A program made the translations under genes and the position numbers. 8,016 bases of DNA from Chloroflexota bacterium. GTDB lineage: Bacteria > Chloroflexota > Limnocylindria > Limnocylindrales > CSP1-4. Location of the stretch: assembly GCA_021812735.1 (NCBI GenBank), contig JAKAMV010000439.1:1-8016 (forward strand). Reading direction: 5' to 3'. The stretch's first letter is position 1. Every line of letters begins with the position of its first letter. The notes below the pieces were generated by a model that was given only the letters and a program-made list of their open reading frames with translations, was not told the origin of the DNA and ran no database searches. Positions 1 through 8,016 of the stretch are shown one piece after another.

Positions 1-1218
1 GAAGTCGCGCTTGATCAGCGTCCGCACCTTGAGCGCCTTGAGGTAGAACGCGTCGTAGTAGCCGGCCGACAGCGCATAGGTGCCGAGCATGATCCGCCGC
101 TTGACCTCGGGCCCGAAGCCGGAGCCACGCGTGGCGAGATAGTCGGCGAGGTAGTCCTCGCCGCCGCGGACGCTGTGGCCGAACCGGACGCCGTCATAGC
201 GGGCGAGGTTGGCAGACGCCTCCGCCGGGGCGACGATGTAGTAGGTGGCCAGGCCGTAGTCGGTGTGCGGCAGGCTGACCTCCTCCACCGTGGCGCCGGC
301 TGCCTCGAGCGCGGCCACGGCCTCGCGGATGCGCGCCTCGACGCCAGGGTCCATGCCCGCGACGAAGTACTCGCGCGGCACGCCGAGGCGCCTGCCTCGC
401 AGCCAGGACGCCGCCTCGTCGTCGGACGACGGCAGCCCCACCAGGTCGTCCGGCACCGGGACCGGGGCCGAGGTGGAGTCGCGCTCGTCGCGTCCGGCCA
501 CCGCGTGGAGCAGCGCCGACGCGTCGCGCACGTCACGGGCGAACGGCCCGATCTGGTCGAGGCTCGACGCGAAGGCCACGATCCCGTAGCGCGAGACGCG
601 CCCGTAGGTGGGCTTCATGCCGACGATGCCGCACAGCGCCGCCGGCTGGCGAATGGAGCCGCCGGTGTCGGTGCCGATGGACAGCGGCGTCTGGAACGCG
701 GCCACGCTCGCGGCGGCGCCGCCCGACGAGCCGCCCGGCACGCGCTCGAGGTCCCACGGGTTGGCCGTCGGGCCGAACGCCGAGTGCTCGCAGGAAGAGC
801 CCATCGCGAACTCGTCCATGTTGGTCTTGCCCAGGATCACGGCACCGACGGCATGCAGCCGCCCGGTGATGTGGGCGTCGTACGGGGCGCGGTACCCCTC
901 GAGGATCCGAGAGCCGGCCGTGCACTGGCCGCCCTTGACGGACACGAGGTCCTTGAGCGCCACCGGGATCCCGTGGAGCGGGTGCAGCGCGGCCACCGCC
1001 TCGGTGCCCCCTGCCCGTGCGGCGGCCAGCCTCGCGTCGGCGGCGTCGGCCTCTGCCAGCGCCCGCCCGTCGTCGATCGTGAGCCAGGCGTGGAGGCCGC
1101 GGTCGGTCGCGTGGGCGCGGGCCAGGTGCGCGGCCGTGAGCTCCCGGGAGGTGGTGTCACCCGCTCGGAGGCGCGCGGCCATCTCGTGGGCGAGAAGCTG
1201 CGTGAGGTCCTCGGCCAT
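1..1218 (-). CDS. gatA: Glutamyl-tRNA(Gln)/aspartyl-tRNA(Asn) amidotransferase subunit A (GatA), C-terminus beyond the window
   Basis: Amidase subunit of the GatCAB complex. It releases ammonia from glutamine, which GatB uses to convert Glu-tRNA(Gln) to Gln-tRNA(Gln) (and Asp-tRNA(Asn) to Asn-tRNA(Asn) in many species), in the cytoplasm. The frame is open without a stop from the ATG at 1218 to base 1, giving 406 residues; about 80-90 more are expected from the usual 480-490. The amidase-signature catalytic triad is complete: Lys89 in VALKDL, cis-Ser164 in PGGSSGG and nucleophile Ser188 in DTGGSIRQP. Also typical are KTNMDEFAMG (131-140), PTYGRVSRYG, the APAEASANLARYDGVRFG block and KRRIMLGTYALSAGYYDAF near the left edge. 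The start is supported by GGGGAG located in the last codons of gatC, and only 5 nt separate the gatC stop from this ATG, so the two are co-transcribed and probably translationally coupled. No frameshift or missing catalytic residue is seen. Confidence 0.97.
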   Translation of the reverse strand, partial: MAEDLTQLLAHEMAARLRAGDTTSRELTAAHLARAHATDRGLHAWLTIDDGRALAEADAADARLAAARAGGTEAVAALHPLHGIPVALKDLVSVKGGQCTAGSRILEGYRAPYDAHITGRLHAVGAVILGKTNMDEFAMGSSCEHSAFGPTANPWDLERVPGGSSGGAAASVAAFQTPLSIGTDTGGSIRQPAALCGIVGMKPTYGRVSRYGIVAFASSLDQIGPFARDVRDASALLHAVAGRDERDSTSAPVPVPDDLVGLPSSDDEAASWLRGRRLGVPREYFVAGMDPGVEARIREAVAALEAAGATVEEVSLPHTDYGLATYYIVAPAEASANLARYDGVRFGHSVRGGEDYLADYLATRGSGFGPEVKRRIMLGTYALSAGYYDAFYLKALKVRTLIKRDF

Positions 1219-1223
1219 GGCGG

Positions 1224-1520
1224 TCACTCCCCGCCCAGGATGGCCGGCACGACGAACGCGTCGCCGTCCCGCTCGGGCGCGTTGGCCAGGACCGCCTCGG
1301 GGTCCAGCGACGGCCGCGCCACGTCGTCGCGCAGGATGTTCTCCAGCTCGATCGTCTGCGCCGTCGGCGGGATCGCGTCGGTGTCCAGCTCCGCCAGCTT
1401 GGCGTACTGGTCGAGGATGTGGTTGAGCTGGCCCTCGAGCCGGGCGAGCTCGTCGGGGGTCAGCCCGAGGCGGGCGAGGTAGGCGACGTGCTCGACGTCG
1501 GCGCGGGTCAGCGAGGCCAT
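1224..1520 (-). CDS. gatC: Glutamyl-tRNA(Gln)/aspartyl-tRNA(Asn) amidotransferase subunit C (GatC)
   Basis: Small subunit that wraps around the GatA-GatB interface and stabilises the tRNA-dependent amidotransferase. The 98-residue protein has the usual family length. It shows the N-terminal helix DVEHVAYLARLGLTPDEL (8-25), the amphipathic helix QLNHILDQYAKL (31-42), the LRDD motif (63-66) and the C-terminal NAPERDGDAFVVP segment (80-92) that ends GatC proteins. It is the first gene of the gat cluster and its stop lies 5 nt before gatA. The start has no Shine-Dalgarno sequence; a TATCAT hexamer ends 6 nt before the ATG, suggesting a leaderless mRNA. No recognisable alternative start lies upstream within the same conserved alignment. 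Identification rests on family pattern and context, and is secure. Confidence 0.95.
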   Translation of the reverse strand: MASLTRADVEHVAYLARLGLTPDELARLEGQLNHILDQYAKLAELDTDAIPPTAQTIELENILRDDVARPSLDPEAVLANAPERDGDAFVVPAILGGE

Positions 1521-1526
1521 GGCGCG

Positions 1527-1532
1527 ATGATA
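1527..1532 (-). promoter_or_regulatory. Putative -10 element of a leaderless gatCA(B) promoter
   Basis: On the minus strand TATCAT (TANNNT class) lies here, with six bases between its last T and the A of the gatC ATG at 1520. A transcription start 6-7 nt downstream would fall on or beside the start codon. There is no purine-rich ribosome site in this gap. I see no convincing -35 hexamer, so the promoter call rests on the -10 and its position. ligA and the DinB-like gene show the same arrangement. Confidence 0.5.
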
Positions 1533-1543
1533 CGCGGCCGCGA

Positions 1544-1580
1544 CGGTCGGCCGGTCGCCGACCGGGATGCGCCCGGGCGC
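1544..1580. other. Inverted repeats between the ABC ATPase gene and gatC (possible terminator or operator)
   Basis: Within the 78-bp gap 1521-1598, CGGTCGG (1544-1550) and CCGACCG (1558-1564) form perfect 7-bp arms around a 7-nt centre. The inner copy CGGTCG (1552-1557) could pair alternatively with the same right arm. Just beyond lies the 12-bp palindrome GCGCCCGGGCGC (1569-1580). They follow the stop of the ABC operon and precede the presumed gatC promoter, so they could end ABC transcription or bind a regulator. There is no T-run, and such repeats arise easily in very GC-rich DNA. Confidence 0.3.
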
Positions 1581-1598
1581 GGCGACCCTGGGCGCGGT

Positions 1599-2453
1599 TC
1601 AGCCCGGGACGTGCGCCTTGCCGAACGTGCGCGCCAGGAACTCGCGCGTCCGCGGGTCCTTCGGATCCTCGATGACCTGATCCGGCGGTCCGACCTCCAC
1701 GAACTGGCCGCCCTCGATGAAGTACACGCGGTCCGCCGCCTCGCGGGCGAACGCCATCTCGTGGGTGACCACGATCATGGTGGCGCCCTCGTGGGCCAGC
1801 TCCTCCATGACGTTGATGACCTCGCCGACGAGCGTCGGGTCCAGCGCCGACGTCGGCTCGTCGAACAGGAGGACCTTGGGCTCCATCGTCAGCGCCCGCG
1901 CGATCGCAACGCGCTGCTTCTGGCCGCCCGACAGGCGACCGGGGTACTCGTCGCGCTTCTCGGCGAGGCCCACTTTCTCGAGGTAGTTCTCCGCCGTCGC
2001 GATCGCCTGGTCGCGCGACACGCCCTTGACGCGGATGGGGCCCTCGATGAGGTTGTCGATGACCTTCATGTGCGGGAACAGGTTGAACTCCTGGAACACC
2101 ATCTGCGCCCGGAGGCGGATCTGGCGGATCTGCTCCAGGTGCTGCCGGCTCCGCGCGCGGAGCGGGTCGGCGTCCACGCGCAGGCCGTCCACCTCGATGA
2201 GGCCCACCGTGGGCTCCTCGAGGAAGTTGATGCACCGCAGCAGGGTGCTCTTGCCCGAGCCCGACTTGCCGATGAGGCAGATGGTCTCGCGCGGGTAGAC
2301 CTCCAGGGTCACCCCCTTGAGGACGTGGTTGTCGCCGTAGAACTTCTGCAGATCCGCGACGCGAACGATCGGGAGGGAGCCGGCGGGCGTCAGGGCGCCC
2401 GGCTTGGCGAAGGGGTCGTGGTGGTCGGCGGAGAGGGGCACGGGCTGGTCCAT
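1599..2453 (-). CDS. ABC transporter ATP-binding protein, polar amino acid uptake (PAAT) family
   Basis: Cytoplasmic ATPase that powers the importer encoded by the two preceding genes; it resembles the GlnQ/HisP type. The 284 residues contain Walker A GKSGSGKST (62-70), Q-loop VFQEFNLFPH with Gln121, ABC signature LSGGQKQR (174-181), Walker B VLLFDEPTSALD with Glu199 as the catalytic base, and switch His231 in VTHE. LRCINFLEEP after Walker A and QMVFQEFNLFPH are typical of the amino-acid branch. An N-terminal extension of about 28 residues, rich in Asp, His and Pro, precedes the nucleotide-binding fold; its role is unknown. The start at 2453 lies 4 nt after the permease stop, with GAGGG in the last permease codons as a possible ribosome site. 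It is the last gene of the operon. The substrate cannot be read from this subunit. Confidence 0.95.
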   Translation of the reverse strand: MDQPVPLSADHHDPFAKPGALTPAGSLPIVRVADLQKFYGDNHVLKGVTLEVYPRETICLIGKSGSGKSTLLRCINFLEEPTVGLIEVDGLRVDADPLRARSRQHLEQIRQIRLRAQMVFQEFNLFPHMKVIDNLIEGPIRVKGVSRDQAIATAENYLEKVGLAEKRDEYPGRLSGGQKQRVAIARALTMEPKVLLFDEPTSALDPTLVGEVINVMEELAHEGATMIVVTHEMAFAREAADRVYFIEGGQFVEVGPPDQVIEDPKDPRTREFLARTFGKAHVPG

Positions 2454-2457
2454 GTCG

Positions 2458-3312
2458 CTACACCCTCACGTCGCTCTGGGCCATGCGCCTCTCGAGGCGC
2501 TCCTGGCCGAAGCTCAGCACGATCGTCATCACCCAGTACACGACCGCGGCGATCATCAGCGCCTCGAAATTGCGGAAGGTCTGGGTCCCGGCATTGTTGG
2601 CCCGCCAGAAGACCTCCTCGATCGTGACGTAGGACACGAGCGCGGAGTCCTTGGTCATCGAGATGAAGTCGTTGCCGATGGCCGGCGTGACGATGCGGAT
2701 GGCCTGCGGCAGGATGACCCGCCGCATGATGCTGCGCTCCTGCATGCCGAGGGCCGCGGCCGCCTCGCGCTGGCCCCGGGGCACCGCCTCGACGCCCGCC
2801 CGGAAGATCTCGGTGAGGTAGGCGCCGTAGTTGAAGGAGAGGGCGAAGATGCCGCTGGTCAGCGGGTCGAGGACGATCCCGAACTGGGGCAGCGCCAGGT
2901 ACACGAAGATGATCTGGACGATGAGCGGCGTGCCCCGCACGAGGGACACGTAGAGCGTCGCGACTGCGTAGATCGTGGGGTTGCGCGAGAGCCGGCCGAG
3001 GGCGCCGAACAGCGCGAACACGACGGCGAAGATGATCGACACCACCGAGACGAACAGCGTCACGGGAATGCCGCCGAGGATGAACGGGCCCCACTTGCCG
3101 ATAAACGCGGGGTCCACCTTGCCGCTCTGGGCAAGCGCGATCACCAGCGCTCCGACCAGCACCAGCCAAGTCAGCAGGAAGATGGTCCGGAAGCGCCGGC
3201 GCGAGCGGGCGCGGTGCACCGCGACCCTGCGGACGATGTCCTCTGGCCTCGCCAGCGTCAGGTCGTACTCGTTCTGGGCCCCCGCGGGCCCGCCGCGCGC
3301 CGCTTCAGACAT
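2458..3312 (-). CDS. ABC transporter permease, polar amino acid uptake (PAAT/HisM) family
   Basis: Inner-membrane channel subunit of the importer. The 284-residue protein begins with a charged cytoplasmic segment of about 42 residues, then hydrophobic spans at roughly 43-62, 78-103, 113-142 and 150-170, with further spans near 205-230 and 250-270. Family landmarks are LGGIPVTLFVSVVS (79-92), LYVSLVRGTPLIVQIIF (120-136), NYGAYLTEIFRAGVEAVPRG (161-180) and the EAA loop GQREAAAALGM (180-190) that docks on the ATPase. Only one permease gene is present, so it probably acts as a homodimer; some PAAT systems instead use two different permeases. The start has only a modest purine tract (GAGAGGG). It follows the binding-protein gene by 79 nt containing a strong hairpin, and its stop is 4 nt from the ATPase start. 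Confidence 0.93.
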   Translation of the reverse strand: MSEAARGGPAGAQNEYDLTLARPEDIVRRVAVHRARSRRRFRTIFLLTWLVLVGALVIALAQSGKVDPAFIGKWGPFILGGIPVTLFVSVVSIIFAVVFALFGALGRLSRNPTIYAVATLYVSLVRGTPLIVQIIFVYLALPQFGIVLDPLTSGIFALSFNYGAYLTEIFRAGVEAVPRGQREAAAALGMQERSIMRRVILPQAIRIVTPAIGNDFISMTKDSALVSYVTIEEVFWRANNAGTQTFRNFEALMIAAVVYWVMTIVLSFGQERLERRMAQSDVRV

Positions 3313-3333
3313 CCTCGCCCTCTCTGTGCAGAA

Positions 3334-3360
3334 GCGGGGGCGCCTCTGCGGCGCCCCCGC
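3334..3360 (-). terminator. Strong intra-operon hairpin between binding-protein and permease genes
   Basis: GCGGGGGCGCC (3334-3344) and GGCGCCCCCGC (3350-3360) form a perfect 11-bp, all-GC stem around the loop TCTGC. In the minus-strand transcript it lies 31 nt after the binding-protein stop and 21 nt before the permease ATG. No T-run follows, so it is not a classical intrinsic terminator. In binding-protein-dependent transporters such a structure commonly protects the upstream mRNA or partly terminates transcription, giving excess binding protein over membrane subunits. That role is inferred here. Confidence 0.6.
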
Positions 3361-3391
3361 CCTGGGTTACGGCGTGTGGACGGCGTCCGGC

Positions 3392-4360
3392 TCAGCCGGG
3401 CCCCTGCGTGAGGTCGGCGTGGAACCACTTCTGGGACAGCTGCGTGAGGGTGCCGTCCTGGTGCATCGACGTCACGATCGCGTTGAGGGCGGTCAGGAAG
3501 TCGGCATCGTTGGGCCCGCTCTTGTCCAGCGCGATGGCCAGCGGCTCGAAGTAGACGGGGGCGCCCACCTTGACCACGGGCAGGCCCGCGGCGATGGCCC
3601 CGTCAACGGTGGTGCTGGAGCTCAGCCAGCCCTGGAAGTCGTTCCGGCCGGCTGCCCACGTCTGCGGGCACTCGGCGTCGGTCTTGAGCGACACCGTCTT
3701 GATGCCGGCGGGCGGGGTGGTGGTCGGCGACAGCGTGCCGAAGTCGAGCTTCTTGCCCTGGAGCCAGTCGAGGTATGTCGTCGCCTCGCCGGCGCAGATG
3801 GACTTCCCCGCGAGGCCGTCGATCGTGGTGATGCCCGACGCCTTGCTCGCGGTCATCTGGGCGGGGGTGTAGTAGTAGGGCGGGCTGAAGTCGAGGACCT
3901 TCTCCCGGTCGGTCGTGATGGTCATGGAGCCGACGGACGCGTCCCAGCGGCCCGACCAGCTGCCGGCCGTGATGAGCGACCAGTCGGGCGTGACGAACTG
4001 GACCTTGACGCCCAGGCGCTTGGCGACCTCGGTGGCCACGTCGATGTCAAAGCCGGAGAACGTGCCGTCGGGGTTCTTGACCGACTGCGGCGCGTAGTTC
4101 GGGTCCGTCGAGACCACGAGGACGCCGGCCTTGAGGACCTTGTCGAGCAGGCCGCCCGCGATGGGGGTGGCGCTCGGGGCGACGGTCGGCGAGGCGGCAG
4201 CAGCGGCGCTGGCCGCCGGCGCCGTGCTCGCCAGCGAAGGCGCGGCCGTTGGGGCCGTGGTCGGGGCGGTGGTCGGCGCCGGCGTCGCGGCGCTGCCCGA
4301 GCAGGCCGCCACCACGATGGCGGCAGCGCCCAAGAGGGAAAGTCGTCCACGCAGGGACAT
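3392..4360 (-). CDS. ABC transporter lipoprotein, family 3 solute-binding protein (amino-acid-type)
   Basis: Extracytoplasmic lipid-anchored receptor that delivers solute to the permease. The 322-residue precursor has an N-terminal signal with a charged start, a hydrophobic core and a lipobox ending VVAAC, with lipidated Cys20. A low-complexity Ala/Ser/Thr/Pro linker follows (about 22-68). The SBP_bac_3 fold begins near LLDKVLKAGVLVVSTDPNY (71-89), with the signature SGFDIDVATEVAKRLGV (102-118) and MTITTDREKVLDFSPPYYY (146-164), where Arg152 should bind a ligand carboxylate. The second lobe is unusual: it carries Cys189 and Cys231, and the stretch AGRNDFQGWLSSSTTVDGAI (237-256) lacks the usual Asp that holds an alpha-amino group. 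The substrate is therefore uncertain. The start is fixed by AGGAGG at 4368-4373, 7 nt before the ATG. First gene of the operon. Confidence 0.93.
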   Translation of the reverse strand: MSLRGRLSLLGAAAIVVAACSGSAATPAPTTAPTTAPTAAPSLASTAPAASAAAAASPTVAPSATPIAGGLLDKVLKAGVLVVSTDPNYAPQSVKNPDGTFSGFDIDVATEVAKRLGVKVQFVTPDWSLITAGSWSGRWDASVGSMTITTDREKVLDFSPPYYYTPAQMTASKASGITTIDGLAGKSICAGEATTYLDWLQGKKLDFGTLSPTTTPPAGIKTVSLKTDAECPQTWAAGRNDFQGWLSSSTTVDGAIAAGLPVVKVGAPVYFEPLAIALDKSGPNDADFLTALNAIVTSMHQDGTLTQLSQKWFHADLTQGPG

Positions 4361-4367
4361 TCGCGCT

Positions 4368-4374
4368 CCTCCTT
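4368..4374 (-). promoter_or_regulatory. Strong Shine-Dalgarno site of the binding-protein gene
   Basis: On the minus strand AAGGAGG ends 7 nt before the ATG at 4360. It is the only near-perfect ribosome site seen in the window, and it decides this start. It contrasts with gatC, ligA and the DinB-like gene, which have none. Confidence 0.75.
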
Positions 4375-4385
4375 CGACCGGGCAC

Positions 4386-4412
4386 CGCCGAATTGACCGG
4401 TCGGCGCCGAAT
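4386..4412. repeat. Direct repeat CGCCGAAT in the leader of the ABC operon
   Basis: CGCCGAAT occurs exactly twice, at 4386-4393 and 4405-4412, 19 bp apart start to start, which is close to two helical turns. The palindrome GACCGGTC (4395-4402) lies between them. The repeats sit just downstream of the likely transcription start of the ABC operon, where a repressor or other regulator could bind. An 8-bp repeat could also be chance. Confidence 0.3.
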
Positions 4413-4419
4413 CCGCGGC

Positions 4420-4425
4420 ATTATG
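4420..4425 (-). promoter_or_regulatory. Putative -10 element of the ABC operon
   Basis: On the minus strand CATAAT matches five of six bases of TATAAT. A start about 7 nt downstream would give a leader of roughly 53 nt ending in the strong Shine-Dalgarno site. The best -35 candidate, TTGCCC (4446-4451), is 20 bp away, which is longer than the preferred 17, so the call is tentative. Confidence 0.4.
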
Positions 4426-4450
4426 CGCGTTCCGTCTGGCCGCGTGGGCA

Positions 4451-4466
4451 AGGGCCGGACGGCCCT
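4451..4466 (-). terminator. Hairpin just after ligA, possible terminator
   Basis: AGGGCC (4451-4456) and GGCCCT (4461-4466) form a perfect 6-bp stem with a 4-nt loop, starting 5 nt after the ligA stop codon in the minus-strand transcript. No T-run follows, so termination would be weak or depend on Rho. It adjoins the weak -35 candidate of the ABC operon. Confidence 0.35.
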
Positions 4467-4471
4467 GTTCG

Positions 4472-7715
<3,244 letters not shown>

Positions 7716-7760
7716 CCCGGCTGCCGGGAGCACAAGCCGACCGGCGCCCGGGCATCCCGG
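7716..7760. terminator. Paired short hairpins between convergent genes
   Basis: The 52-bp gap between the DinB-like gene and the converging helicase gene holds CCCGG-CTG-CCGGG (7716-7728), directly after the DinB-like stop, and CCGGG-CAT-CCCGG (7748-7760), just after the helicase stop on its strand. Each is a 5-bp GC stem with a 3-nt loop. They could help end transcription from both sides, but they are short and have no T-run. Confidence 0.35.
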
Positions 7761-7767
7761 ACGGCCG

Positions 7768-8016
7768 CTAGCCGATCACCTCGAGGCTGGCGAGGCTCGC
7801 CAGCAGCGTCTTGCGGCCGACAACGGGGTCCCTGAACGCCACCTGGACCTCCTCGTCGTCGCGGGTGAGCCGGGACGTGATCACGATGCCGTCGCCCCAG
7901 CGGGCGTGGCGGACGCGGTCGCCGTCGCGGTACCGGCGCTCGCCGGGGACGATCGGGCGCTGCGGGACCGCCCCGGCCGCCGGGGGCCCGCCCCGGGCCA
8001 CCCCGAGCGACCCCGA
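7768..8016 (-). CDS. UvrD/PcrA-type ATP-dependent DNA helicase, C-terminal end only
   Basis: Only the last 82 residues are visible; the frame is open to the right edge and ends in TAG at 7768. After a Gly/Ala/Pro-rich linker comes RYRDGDRVRHARWGDGIVI, then a strand ending EVQVAF, and VGRKTLLASLASLEVI. This is the small Tudor-like C-terminal domain of PcrA/UvrD helicases, where a DxVxHxxFGxGxV motif is followed by a GxKxLxxxxAxLxxI ending; the domain contacts RNA polymerase in PcrA. The protein would act in repair and in clearing protein-DNA complexes. The helicase motor lies outside the window, so the assignment rests on this domain and on the known pcrA-ligA neighbourhood. The same domain can occur in a few other superfamily 1 helicases and in RapA/CarD-like contexts. 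Confidence 0.8.
   Translation of the reverse strand, partial: SGSLGVARGGPPAAGAVPQRPIVPGERRYRDGDRVRHARWGDGIVITSRLTRDDEEVQVAFRDPVVGRKTLLASLASLEVIG

Noticed and set aside
15..1160. Apparent broken or frameshifted gatA, suggested by separate short minus-strand frames
   Set aside because: Those frames are out of register. The true gatA frame is continuous from 1218 to base 1, with all conserved blocks in order.
175..1482. A 435-codon plus-strand open frame opposite gatA and gatC
   Set aside because: It mirrors a perfectly conserved gatCA coding sequence. Its product is Arg/Gly/Val-rich with no recognisable motif, as expected for an antisense frame in DNA with very high third-position GC.
1419..4396. 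Three long plus-strand open frames (1419-2627, 2404-3411, 2975-4396) opposite the ABC operon
   Set aside because: They overlap one another and the transporter genes, and encode Arg/Gly/His/Asp-rich low-complexity sequence without domains. They are antisense shadows.

Overview
The window is very GC-rich bacterial DNA with tightly packed genes and no intergenic gap longer than about 110 bp. It carries housekeeping genes plus one amino-acid-type ABC transporter. The organism is probably a high-GC bacterium that makes Gln-tRNA and/or Asn-tRNA by the indirect GatCAB route. The Ala/Ser/Thr/Pro-rich linker after the lipobox of the binding protein, and the apparent leaderless promoters, would suit Chloroflexota (Limnocylindria-like) or a relative of Actinomycetota. 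This placement is inference; no rRNA or other decisive marker is present.

Layout, left to right. (1) 1-1520, minus strand: gatC then gatA, running off the left edge; gatB would be expected beyond. GatA reads without interruption in one frame from 1218 to base 1. (2) 1599-4360, minus strand: a three-gene ABC importer operon in the order lipoprotein solute-binding protein, single permease, ATPase. A strong GC hairpin separates the binding-protein gene from the permease gene. (3) 4472-6724, minus strand: ligA, NAD+-dependent DNA ligase (750 aa). (4) 6783-7715, plus strand: a tandemly duplicated DinB/ClbS-like protein, divergent from ligA. (5) 7768-8016, minus strand: the C-terminal end of a UvrD/PcrA-type helicase, entering from the right.

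The order pcrA - ligA - gatC - gatA is known from other bacteria. Here it appears to be interrupted by the duplicated DinB-like gene and by the ABC operon. gatC, ligA and the DinB-like gene each have a TANNNT -10-like hexamer ending 6-7 nt before the ATG and no Shine-Dalgarno sequence, which is the pattern of leaderless transcripts. The ABC operon instead has a longer leader with a strong AGGAGG.

I see no CRISPR array, tRNA, rRNA, insertion sequence, prophage or recognisable new defence system. Most of the window is ordinary. The points worth a second look are the duplicated DinB-like protein, the unusual ligand-site region of the binding protein, the enlarged ligase with a degenerate HhH motif, and the regulatory DNA.
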